From the NCBI RefSeq assembly GCF_021390595.1, contig NZ_JAJEJR010000001.1, positions 2,170,001-2,234,000 on the forward strand: a stretch of DNA of 64,000 nt, given 5' to 3'. How positions within the stretch are numbered: the stretch's first letter is position 1; each line of letters begins with the position of its first letter. A program made the translations under genes and the position numbers. Below the pieces are notes generated by a model. It saw only the letters and a program-made list of their open reading frames with translations. It did not search any database and was not told the DNA's origin. Positions 55,510-62,966 of the stretch are shown piece by piece. Source of the DNA: Paraburkholderia sp. HP33-1 (GTDB lineage Bacteria > Pseudomonadota > Gammaproteobacteria > Burkholderiales > Burkholderiaceae).

Positions 55510-55989
55510 CTATTTCTTCCGCGCCTGCGGTGCAGCCTGCGTCCTGATGTCCTCGATGCCTGTAAAGGTATTGGCGACCAGCGGCTTCGCGTCAGCCTGC
55601 GGGACGTGGCATTGCGTGCAGAAATAGCGGCGCGGAGCGAGATGCCCGAGCGTCTCGCCGGCACGGTTCGTATAGTGCGAGATGCCGATCGGCACGGCTC
55701 CGCTCTGCGCCGCGCGGCTGCCGGCGTGACAGTCCAGACATTTGTTCGCATTCCTGTCGAGCTGGTAGCCATCGATCTTGTGCGGAATCGTCGGCGGCTG
55801 CTGCGCGTAGGCCCGCCCGCGAATCACATCGCTGTTTTCCGTCGGCCGCATCAGGGGCGGACTGGGTTCCTCGTTTAGCGGCGTCGTGCCTCGCAGCGGG
55901 TCATAAAAGGGCTTGCTGGGGACCGTGGGTTGCGCCCCGGCCGCCAATGCCAGGACCGAGGCGATCACGAGCGCAATCCAGGTTCTCAT
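55510..55989 (-). CDS. napB: Dihaem electron-transfer subunit NapB
   Basis: Periplasmic dihaem cytochrome of 159 residues, the electron-transfer partner of NapA. Signal peptide (MRTWIALVIASVLALAAG) and two CXXCH sites, CLDCH and CTQCH, plus the family segment HKIDGYQLDRNANKCLDC. It lies 12 bases after napA. Confidence 0.95.
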   Translation of the reverse strand: MRTWIALVIASVLALAAGAQPTVPSKPFYDPLRGTTPLNEEPSPPLMRPTENSDVIRGRAYAQQPPTIPHKIDGYQLDRNANKCLDCHAGSRAAQSGAVPIGISHYTNRAGETLGHLAPRRYFCTQCHVPQADAKPLVANTFTGIEDIRTQAAPQARKK

Positions 55990-56001
55990 GGCGTGCTCCG
56001 C

Positions 56002-58485
56002 TTAGGCCCTGACGATCCGGACCGCGCACTTCTTGAAGTCGGTCTGCAGGGAAATCGGATCGGTGGCGTCGAGGGTGACCTTGTTGATCAACTGGCTCGA
56101 ATCGAACCACGGCACGAAGACCAGCCCGCGCGGTGGCCTGTCGCGCCCGCGTGTCTCGACGCGCGTGCGAATATAGCCCCTTCTCGACATCACCTTGACC
56201 TCGACGCCGCGGCGCACGCCGAGCGCTTTCGCGTCGTCGGGATGCATGAAGCACACCGCATTGGGAAACGCGCGGAATAGCTCGGGCACCCGACGCGTCA
56301 TCGAGCCCGAATGCCAATGCTCGAGCACGCGGCCCGTCACGAGCCAGAACGGATATTCCTTGTCGGGCGCCTCGGCGGCCGGTTCGAAAGGCAGCGCGAA
56401 AATGACGGCGCGGCCGTCCGGATTGCCATAGAACTGCCAGCCGGTGCCCGCCTTCACGTAGGGATCCGTGCCTTCCCTGTAGCGCCACAGCGTTTCCTTG
56501 CCATCCACCACCGGCCAGCGCAAGCCGCGCGCCTTGTGGTAGTCGTCGAATGGCGCAAGATCGTGGCCGTGACCGCGGCCGAACTGCGCATATTCCTCGA
56601 ACAATCCCTTCTGGATGTAGAAGCCGAACGCCTTCGCCTCGTCATTGGGAAAGCTGCTGTCGACCTCCTTGAGCGTAAACTTGTCCACCTGTCCGTTGCG
56701 ATACAGAATGTCGTAGAGCGTCTTGCCTTTGTATTCCGGCTTCTTCGCCAGCAGGTCCTCGGGCCACACCTCCTCGACCTTGAAGCGCTTCGAAAACTCC
56801 ACGAGTTGCCAGAGGTCCGAGCGCGCGTCGCCGGGTCCCGACACCATCTGATGCCAGAACTGCGTGCGCCGCTCCGCGTTGCCGTATGCGCCCTCCTTCT
56901 CCACCCACATCGAAGTAGGCAGGATCAGGTCCGCCGCGACAGCCGTCACGGTGGGATATACCTCCGAGACCACCACGAAGTTGGCGGGATTGCGATACCC
57001 CGGCAAGCCCTCCTCGTTCATATTCGCCGCGGCCTGCATGTTGTTGTTGACCTGCACCCAGTAGGCATTGAGCTTGCCGTCGCGCAGCATCCGGTTCTGC
57101 AGCACCGCGTGAAACCCGGGCTTTTCCGGAATCGTGCCGGGGGGCAGCAGCCAGATGTGTTCCGCCTCCTCGCGATGCTTCGGGTTGGTCACCACCAGGT
57201 CGGCAGGCAGACGATGCGAGAACGTTCCCACTTCGCGCGCGGTGCCGCACGCCGACGGCTGACCGGTCAGTGAAAACGGACTGTTGCCGGGCGTCGAGAT
57301 CTTGCCGGTGAGCAGGTGCAGGTTGTAGACCATGTTGTTGGCCCACACGCCTCGCGTATGCTGGTTGAAGCCCATGGTCCAGAACGACACGACCTTGATG
57401 TTGGGATCGGCATACAACTGGGCGAGCCGGTCGAGTTTCGCTTTCGGCACGCCCGAGACTTTCGTCACATAAGCGGCGTCGTACTTCGAGACGAACTTGG
57501 CAAACTCGTCATAGGTAATGAGCTTCGAGCCGCCGGCGTCCTTGGCGTTCTTAGCCGCTTTCTCGAGTGGATGGTCAGGGCGCAATCCGTAGCCGATGTC
57601 AGTGTTGCCTTGCCTGAACACCGTGTGCTTGTCGACGAAGTCACGATTGACCTTGCCGTTTTTGATGATGTAGTTCGCAATGTAGTTGAGCACCGCGAGG
57701 TCGCCCTGCGGCGTGAAGATGATCGTCTCGTCGGCAAGTTCGCAGGAGCGGTGCTCGAACGTCGAGAGCACCACGACTTTGGTCTTCGGCGCACTGAGCC
57801 GGCGCGCCGTCACCCGGGTCCATAGCACCGGGTGCATCTCGGCCATGTTCGATCCCCACAGCACGAACGCATCGGTCTGTTCGATATCGTCGTAGCAGCC
57901 CATCGGCTCATCCATGCCGAACGTCCGCATGAACCCCACCACCGCGGAGGCCATGCAATGACGCGCATTCGGGTCGAGGTTGTTGGTGCGAAAGCCTGCC
58001 TTCATCAGCTTGACGGCCGCGTAACCTTCCCAGATCGTCCACTGACCGGAGCCGAACATGCCGACTGCTGTCGGCCCGTTGTCCTTGAGCACCCGCTTCC
58101 ACTGCTCAGCCATCACGTCGAAGGCCTGATCCCAGGAAACCGGCGCGAATTCGCCATTCTTGTCGTACTTGCCGTCCTTCATGCGCAAGAGCGGCGTTGT
58201 CAGCCGATCCTGGCCGTACATGATCTTCGAGAGGAAATAACCCTTCACGCAGTTCAGCCCGCGATTGACTTCCGATTGGGGATCCGCGAGCGTTGCCACC
58301 ACCTGCCCGCTCTTTACGCCAACCAGCACACCGCAGCCGGTTCCGCAAAACCGGCACGGCGCCTTGGACCATTTGAGGTCATCGTCCGCGGCAAGAACCT
58401 CGCCACCCGGCAGCGTGATACCGGCGGCGGCTGCCGCCGCCGATGCTGCGGTCTGCTTAATGAATTCGCGACGGGTCAGCTTCAT
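56002..58485 (-). CDS. napA: Periplasmic nitrate reductase catalytic subunit NapA
   Basis: Bis-MGD molybdoenzyme of 827 residues reducing nitrate to nitrite in the periplasm. A twin-arginine signal (TRREFIK, residues 4-10, then an Ala-rich core) directs folded export. The [4Fe-4S] cluster is held by Cys44, Cys47, Cys51 (CRFCGTGC) and Cys79. The molybdenum ligand is Cys177 in ARHCMASAV, marking it as NapA rather than NarG (Asp). Its start overlaps napD by 29 bases, suggesting tight coupling with its chaperone. In-frame upstream codons are not signal-like. Confidence 0.97.
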   Translation of the reverse strand: MKLTRREFIKQTAASAAAAAAGITLPGGEVLAADDDLKWSKAPCRFCGTGCGVLVGVKSGQVVATLADPQSEVNRGLNCVKGYFLSKIMYGQDRLTTPLLRMKDGKYDKNGEFAPVSWDQAFDVMAEQWKRVLKDNGPTAVGMFGSGQWTIWEGYAAVKLMKAGFRTNNLDPNARHCMASAVVGFMRTFGMDEPMGCYDDIEQTDAFVLWGSNMAEMHPVLWTRVTARRLSAPKTKVVVLSTFEHRSCELADETIIFTPQGDLAVLNYIANYIIKNGKVNRDFVDKHTVFRQGNTDIGYGLRPDHPLEKAAKNAKDAGGSKLITYDEFAKFVSKYDAAYVTKVSGVPKAKLDRLAQLYADPNIKVVSFWTMGFNQHTRGVWANNMVYNLHLLTGKISTPGNSPFSLTGQPSACGTAREVGTFSHRLPADLVVTNPKHREEAEHIWLLPPGTIPEKPGFHAVLQNRMLRDGKLNAYWVQVNNNMQAAANMNEEGLPGYRNPANFVVVSEVYPTVTAVAADLILPTSMWVEKEGAYGNAERRTQFWHQMVSGPGDARSDLWQLVEFSKRFKVEEVWPEDLLAKKPEYKGKTLYDILYRNGQVDKFTLKEVDSSFPNDEAKAFGFYIQKGLFEEYAQFGRGHGHDLAPFDDYHKARGLRWPVVDGKETLWRYREGTDPYVKAGTGWQFYGNPDGRAVIFALPFEPAAEAPDKEYPFWLVTGRVLEHWHSGSMTRRVPELFRAFPNAVCFMHPDDAKALGVRRGVEVKVMSRRGYIRTRVETRGRDRPPRGLVFVPWFDSSQLINKVTLDATDPISLQTDFKKCAVRIVRA

Positions 58486-58792
58486 CGACAAACTCCTCGT
58501 GCATCGATTCGATGTCCTCGTGATGCTGATAGACGAGGGCGAAGGAAAGGATGCCTGGCAACGCACTGATCGCGCTGAGCTGCTCTTCGATTGACGAGGA
58601 GCGCATACCTTCCAGCGTGACGACCATCCGGCCGTCAGCGGTCACCGCATGAATGTGTGCGCCGGGGAGCATGCCGATGGTGCGGATGATGCTGTCGCAC
58701 CGATCGCTGTGCGCGTATACGACGATCCCGGCGACATGAAGCTCGCGGGGCGCGGCCGCGTCGCCTACTGTGCCTGGCACATCGACCCTCAT
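58457..58792 (-). CDS. napD: NapA signal-peptide chaperone NapD
   Basis: Cytoplasmic chaperone of 111 residues that binds the Tat signal of NapA during cofactor loading. The ferredoxin-like fold segments [33 protein letters not shown] and [22 protein letters not shown] are family-typical. GGAGG lies five bases before ATG 58792; an in-frame GTG at 58804 has no such site. It overlaps the napA start by 29 bp. Confidence 0.9.
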   Translation of the reverse strand: MRVDVPGTVGDAAAPRELHVAGIVVYAHSDRCDSIIRTIGMLPGAHIHAVTADGRMVVTLEGMRSSSIEEQLSAISALPGILSFALVYQHHEDIESMHEEFVDEADPSRIH

Positions 58793-58829
58793 GCTGACCT
58801 CCACGTCGCCGTCACTGAGCCGCTACCGA

Positions 58830-58985
58830 TCAGCGCGGCGGCCCGCCGATCAGCATCTGATAAAACCACACCGCGAACCCATATGCCGCGATCAGCGCCA
58901 CCGTCAGCACGGGAACCATGACAACGGTCAGGAACAGGAAGCTGCGCAGCTCCTCTGACTTTCGCACCGGGTCAATATCGCTCAT
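58830..58985 (-). CDS. napE: Small membrane protein NapE
   Basis: A 51-residue protein with one hydrophobic helix (about 17-43) preceded by the charged KSEELRSFLFLT and ending in MLIGGPPR. This matches NapE, the small membrane protein commonly heading nap operons in proteobacteria; its exact role is not established. It starts with ATG at 58985 and begins the 14-gene minus-strand cluster. It is too short to be seen by simple ORF length filters. Confidence 0.85.
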   Translation of the reverse strand: MSDIDPVRKSEELRSFLFLTVVMVPVLTVALIAAYGFAVWFYQMLIGGPPR

Positions 58986-59583
58986 CAGACGAGCCTCGTT
59001 TGGTCACGCTCAAGCTGCACAAATGATGGGCATGAATGCCTCTGTCATTCGCGTCGTCGTCCGGCCCTCTTTCGCGTAACCGGTAGGCGGTGCGGAACAG
59101 GCGAGCGTCATCCGCCATCGCGAGATCAGGCGAGCGGTTCGGCTAATAGATTAGACGTACGGCCTTGTCGGCGGTATCGGACTTTGGTCCGATACCGTCC
59201 GCCCCGGCGTAGAGGTAGCGGCTGGCGCTGCCAGGAAAGCGGCCGCGGCCGACCCGGTGGCGGTTTGGTGGCGAGCGGCATAAAAAAGCCGGTAAAGAAC
59301 TGCCCGAAACAATCAAGACTGGAAGTATCGAATTCGCCTTAAATCATTGTTTTCGTTGCGAAACGACGCATTCCGAACGATCCGTCCATAGTGCACGTGG
59401 TGGTGGGGGGACTGCGTTTTCGACCGGCCACCTCTGGGCAATTTTTGACGTCCGCTCACATGGAAATATCCAGTTTCAGAACTCACAAGCCCGTCGTCAA
59501 CACTGTGGACGTCTGCAGCGTTAAGAAGTTGAACGGTGAGAAACCGTCCCGTCACCTGAACGGGAAACTTGCTGGAGCGGAAC
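58986..59583. other. Upstream region of the nap-ccm cluster
   Basis: About 600 bp without a convincing gene. It holds a strong inverted repeat (59172-59197) and a weak FNR/ANR-like half-palindrome TTGAG-N4-ACCAA at 59000-59013 (minus-strand reading) close to the napE start. No good sigma-70 promoter is seen. Overlapping open frames at 59313-59765 have no recognisable content. Confidence 0.4.
59172..59197. repeat. Perfect inverted repeat upstream of napE
   Basis: CGGTATCGGAC, TTTG loop, GTCCGATACCG: an 11-bp perfect dyad about 190 bp before napE. It may be an operator, or a stem-loop ending a transcript; it has no T-tract. Confidence 0.6.
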
Positions 59584-59820
59584 ATGAAAAACACCAACGA
59601 GCAGTCCCTGCGTTGGCAGGTCGAAAAATGGCTCGCACCGGCTTCCGCGACACCCCTTCGTATAACCCGATTCGGTCGCACCGGATGGCATGGGCAACGC
59701 TACGTGTGCGTCGAGACGTCGTCACCAGCCGGAACCCGCGCATTGTTCTTCTTCAGGCACGATGACGGCAGTTGGTGCGTATTCCCGCAGACTGCCAAAA
59801 GCCGGAAGCTGGCTGCATAG
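59584..59820 (+). CDS. Conserved small hypothetical protein
   Basis: 78 residues, soluble, with a distinctive FFFRHDDGSWCVFPQ core and a basic N-terminal part. The type is familiar from Burkholderia/Paraburkholderia genomes but has no known function. GGAG lies six to seven bases before ATG 59584; the in-frame start five codons upstream has no ribosome site. It stands alone. Confidence 0.7.
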   Translation: MKNTNEQSLRWQVEKWLAPASATPLRITRFGRTGWHGQRYVCVETSSPAGTRALFFFRHDDGSWCVFPQTAKSRKLAA

Positions 59821-60086
59821 CATCCTCTCGTTCAGGCGACCATCGCCACCCACGTTTTGACGACGGTCGCAAGTTTGCAGCCGCTAATCGTGGTACTCGT
59901 GATTCAAACTGGTACGCGGGCCGGTGTGCAGCTGTAGAGCCTCACTTCCGAAGTGATGCGCGAAGCGCACCGTCGCGTTGAGCGTTACTGCGGGGCGATG
60001 CGAAACGCTACCGGACAATGCAGAGGCAATCCCGCAAGGGCTGATTACAAGGCTTGTCGGCGGTGACGAAGCAGCGGCTGGCCGCT

Positions 60087-60104
60087 GCCCCGGAATCGAA
60101 CCCC
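60087..60104. other. tRNA T-arm-like sequence
   Basis: On the minus strand GGGGTTCGATTCCGGGGC resembles the T-loop and stem of a tRNA 3' half, but the stem pairs imperfectly and no cloverleaf surrounds it. It may be a remnant attachment site or chance. Confidence 0.25.
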
Positions 60105-60109
60105 TGTTT

Positions 60110-60388
60110 TTATTGCCCGCCATACTCCCTGTTTATTCGGTCGAGTTCACCCGATTGGCGCGCACGCACATATTCCTGATAGACCTGGGCCCGCGTTTTG
60201 CCCATTGACATGCCTGACTCGCTGGTCGTGGCAGGGACACCGCCAACAGAGTCTGTCGAAGACGGGGCGGGAGTGGTGGCCTGGGTTGCAGGCGACGTCG
60301 TCTGGGTTGCAGGCGGCATCGACTGGGCCTGAACGTACCCGAAAGCGAGAGCGGCGACACAAAATGCCGCAAGTTTGAGCAGTTTCAT
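60110..60388 (-). CDS. Small secreted protein, DUF4148-like
   Basis: 92 residues with signal peptide (MKLLKLAAFCVAALAFGYVQA) and a Thr/Pro/Ser-rich spacer, ending in KTRAQVYQEYVRARQSGELD, which resembles the short DUF4148 motif of Burkholderiales periplasmic proteins. Three methionines lie close together; the ATG at 60388 is chosen because a GGAG lies nine bases upstream and the signal peptide starts directly after it. Function unknown. Confidence 0.7.
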   Translation of the reverse strand: MKLLKLAAFCVAALAFGYVQAQSMPPATQTTSPATQATTPAPSSTDSVGGVPATTSESGMSMGKTRAQVYQEYVRARQSGELDRINREYGGQ

Positions 60389-60495
60389 ATCCATGTACTC
60401 CATGTAATGTGGTTCGGTCGCTCGAACCAGACTGGAGGGGCCGTTCCAGATAATCCCGACCCGACCTCGGCGACACCCCGTACGTACGGGGCCAA

Positions 60496-60756
60496 TCAGT
60501 TACCCCGGTAGATATCGCAGGACAGCCCAACCGTACACGGGGTCCCGTACCGGCTGCGCGTACCCGTTTGCGTTCCCGTCATCGGCACGCTTCCTAATGA
60601 GGTGTCTCCCATTTGTGCCGCCGTCGATGCAGCATCCGGCTGTGCAGATGATGGCTTTGCCTGGGCAGATGGAGCGCGCCGCGCATCCTGCAAATGCGCG
60701 ACTCCGGACGAGGCCTACCGGCAGACCGCACTTGCCGATTTGAGTATAGGTTTCAT
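60496..60756 (-). pseudogene. Small secreted-type protein gene with in-frame amber codon
   Basis: On the minus strand an ATG at 60756 begins MKPILKSASAVCR, then codon 14 is TAG (60717-60715), after which the frame stays open for 72 codons to TGA at 60496. The downstream part ends PCTVGLSCDIYRGN, resembling Burkholderia small secreted proteins with a terminal cysteine motif. The simplest reading is one gene interrupted by a nonsense mutation. Alternatively translation restarts at a later TTG (codon 22), giving 65 residues without a signal peptide. A sequencing error at one base would also explain it. Confidence 0.45.
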
Positions 60757-60774
60757 TCTGGCACCTTGGTTTAT

Positions 60775-60812
60775 TGTCAACGCCGACTGAAATCTGACCC
60801 ACCTGGGTCCTG
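60775..60812. mobile_element. IS21-family-like terminal sequence
   Basis: Starting TGTCAACGCCGA at 60775 and running through repeated CTGACCCA/GGGTCC motifs, the pattern matches the ends of IS21-family elements, which begin 5'-TG. Beside it lies an istB-like remnant. The other end and intact transposase genes are not seen, so this is a relic. Confidence 0.45.
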
Positions 60813-60814
60813 TG

Positions 60815-60945
60815 TCACGCGGCTGTTGTCACGCCTGCCCGCGCTCCTGTTTGTCCTGCCTTTCGCGTGTCCTTGAGCCGGTAGCTCTCGCAGCTGATTT
60901 GCACGATGACTGCGAGAACAGGTTCAGAAATTCCTCCAGCATTGT
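60815..60945 (-). pseudogene. Remnant of IS21 transposition helper gene (istB-like 3' end)
   Basis: On the minus strand a short open end reads VLAVIVQISCESYRLKDTRK and stops at 60815; the ESYRLKDKRKAG-like sequence resembles IstB C-terminal tails. No upstream body of the gene remains. Its orientation points the 3' end at the neighbouring IS21-like terminus, as in an intact element. The assignment is tentative, as it rests on about 30 residues. Confidence 0.35.
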
Positions 60946-60984
60946 GTTTTTCCTCCGTTAAACGGCAAGCAGGACAAGGCGGCC

Positions 60985-61276
60985 TCGTGTTGTTCCGTTG
61001 ACGGGGAAAGCCGCGCGCCTGCTGCGGCCAGTCGCTCATCGAGCGCAGTGCTTTACGGTGTCGTCTGCGTCTCTCGATGCGCTGTTTCGGAAGGTCCGCG
61101 ACCAACTCCTAATTGATGGCTTGCACTTCCATGATTCACGGGCGGAAGCGCTCACCCGACTGTCGCGGAAGGTCGACGATATGACGCTTGCCAAGATAAG
61201 CGGGCACAAGGATTTGTCCATCCTTCAACACACGTGCTACCGCGAATCGGCCGAGCAGATCGCCGCGCGTCTATAG
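60985..61276 (+). pseudogene. Truncated tyrosine recombinase (integrase C-terminal fragment)
   Basis: About 95 codons encoding the end of a phage-type integrase catalytic domain: LDALFRKVRDQLLIDGLHFHDSRAEAL (split by the usual His-x-x-Arg in HDSRAEA), the GH box in KISGHKDL and catalytic Tyr in CYRESAEQIA. The catalytic N-terminal half, including the first Arg, is missing, and no start codon with ribosome site exists. It sits 167 bp from the 3' end of tRNA-Leu, the usual place for an integrated island. Not functional as such. Confidence 0.75.
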
Positions 61277-61442
61277 CGTGTGCAGTGCCGTGTGCAGAGT
61301 GTGTGCAATCGCCAATGCACGTACCGAAACTCGATGCACTTTCATGCACAGTTTCTTGTTGCTGAGAGGCTTGCTGGATAAGGCTTGGAGCCGGAAAGTA
61401 CAGTATTTCTTGACTTTCGGAGGGGGTGTGCAGCTGCTGTGA

Positions 61443-61527
61443 TGGTGCCGGGGACCGGACTCGAACCGGCAAGCTGTGAAGCGGCGGATTTTAAGTCCGC
61501 TATGTTTACCAATTTCATCACCCCGGC
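61443..61527 (-). tRNA. tRNA-Leu(UAA)
   Basis: 85-nt class II tRNA with encoded CCA, a variable arm and anticodon UAA (loop CTTAAAA). The acceptor stem GCCGGGG pairs with the 3' end CCCCGGC. Its 3' end faces the truncated integrase, consistent with use as an attachment site. Confidence 0.95.
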
Positions 61528-61708
61528 AGGGGTCGCAATCGCGCGTGGTCGCGAATTCTATCATTGCCTGGCGGGGCGCCCCAACAACGCGCGCACTCCT
61601 CGCCTGGTCAGGCTGGACGGGTACCGATCGAGCCGCCTGCACCAGCCCTACCGCCCCGACACCCCGCATTCATCCCCAGGTCACAAAGGTTGCCGATAAT
61701 CCGCTCAC

Positions 61709-61720
61709 GAAAACGTTTAC
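61709..61720 (+). promoter_or_regulatory. Candidate LacI-family operator
   Basis: GAAAACGTTTAC, a near-palindrome of the GTAAACGTTTAC type bound by LacI/GalR regulators, 16 bp before the regulator ATG. It may mediate autoregulation. Confidence 0.5.
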
Positions 61721-61736
61721 AGCGGACCGCAAACCG

Positions 61737-62831
61737 ATGACGCCGACCATCAAGGATGTCGCCGCCCACGCGGGCTTTTCCATCGCCACGGTATCGCGCG
61801 CGATCAACGCGCCGCATACCGTGAACCCCAATACGCTCGACAAGATACGCCAGTCGATCGACGCGCTGAACTTCCGTCCGAGCCCGCTCGGCCGGCAATT
61901 GCGCGGCGAGCACACGCGGCTGATCGGCGTGATTCTGCCGACTCTAGCGAACCCGGTGTTCGCCGAATGCCTGCAAGGCATCGACGATCTCGCGTCCGCG
62001 CAAGGCTATCGGCTGATGCTGATGACCACGCAATACGACGTGGACCGTGAACGTCACGCGATCGAAACGCTGCGCGAGCATCGCGTCGAAGGGCTGATCC
62101 TGACCGTCGCCGATGCCGACACGCATCCGCTACTCGACGAGCTCGACCGCGCCGGCCTGCTGTACGTGCTGATGCACAACGACACAGTGCGGCGTCCGTC
62201 GGTGTCGGTCGACAATCGCCTCGCCGCCTACGACGGCGTGCGCCGCCTGATCGCCCACGGCCATCGCCGCATCCTGATGCTGGCCGGCTCGTTCGCGGCT
62301 TCGGACCGCGCGCGTCAGCGACATCTCGGCTACACCGAGGCAATGCAGGAGGCCGGCCTCACGCCCGCGCCCGCGCTCGAAGTCGATTTCAACGCCGAAG
62401 AGCTCGCGCCGTCCGTGCTCGCGCATCTGACGCACGGCGCGAACCGTCCGACCGCCCTCTTCTGCAGCAACGATCTGCTCGCAATGGTCGTGATGCGCGG
62501 GCTGCGTCGCGCGCATCTGAAGATTCCTCAGGACATGTCGATTCTCGGCTTCGACGGTCTCGCGATGGGCGAGCTGCTGTCGCCGCCGCTCGCCAGCATC
62601 TGCGCGCCGAATCGCGAGATCGGCCGCACGGCGTGGCAGCGTCTGTTCGCGCGCATCGGCGGCGCACGCGAGGACCGCGCACTCGCCGCGGCCTCGCTTG
62701 CGCTGAGCTTGCCGCACAGCGTGCGCGAAGGCGCGACGATCGCGGCCCTCGCGTCGCAGGTGGATCTCGATGCAACGTCGCCGACGGATGGGCTGGCCGC
62801 CTCGGCAGCCACGGAAAATCCGTGCGCATAA
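61737..62831 (+). CDS. LacI-family transcriptional regulator
   Basis: Repressor-type regulator of 364 residues with an N-terminal helix-turn-helix (about 4-50; TIKDVAAHAGFSIATVSRAIN) and hinge, then a periplasmic-binding-protein-like ligand domain (VILPTLANPVFAECLQG, MHNDTVRRPSVSVDNRLAAY, FCSNDLLAM). The C-terminal 25 residues are an unusual Ala/Ser-rich tail. The ATG at 61737 is chosen as the first methionine before the conserved helix; upstream in-frame sequence overlaps the tRNA. It precedes a solute-binding protein gene on the same strand by 135 bp and probably controls that transporter. Confidence 0.93.
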   Translation: MTPTIKDVAAHAGFSIATVSRAINAPHTVNPNTLDKIRQSIDALNFRPSPLGRQLRGEHTRLIGVILPTLANPVFAECLQGIDDLASAQGYRLMLMTTQYDVDRERHAIETLREHRVEGLILTVADADTHPLLDELDRAGLLYVLMHNDTVRRPSVSVDNRLAAYDGVRRLIAHGHRRILMLAGSFAASDRARQRHLGYTEAMQEAGLTPAPALEVDFNAEELAPSVLAHLTHGANRPTALFCSNDLLAMVVMRGLRRAHLKIPQDMSILGFDGLAMGELLSPPLASICAPNREIGRTAWQRLFARIGGAREDRALAAASLALSLPHSVREGATIAALASQVDLDATSPTDGLAASAATENPCA

Positions 62832-62966
62832 AGAGCCGCATGAAGGCATACGCACCCGCAACACAAGCGTCATCACAAACTCACGCAACACACCACCAGC
62901 AACCACCTATTACGGGCCTGGAGTGAGCGCTGAAGCGCTCGCTCCGATCGACACAGGAGACCTGCA

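Noticed and set aside
58999..59013. FNR/ANR site ahead of napE
   Set aside because: Only TTGAG-N4-ACCAA with two mismatches and very close to the start codon; not strong enough to call.
59978..60208. 76-residue plus-strand frame near the small secreted genes
   Set aside because: No ribosome site; overlaps the better supported minus-strand secreted gene.
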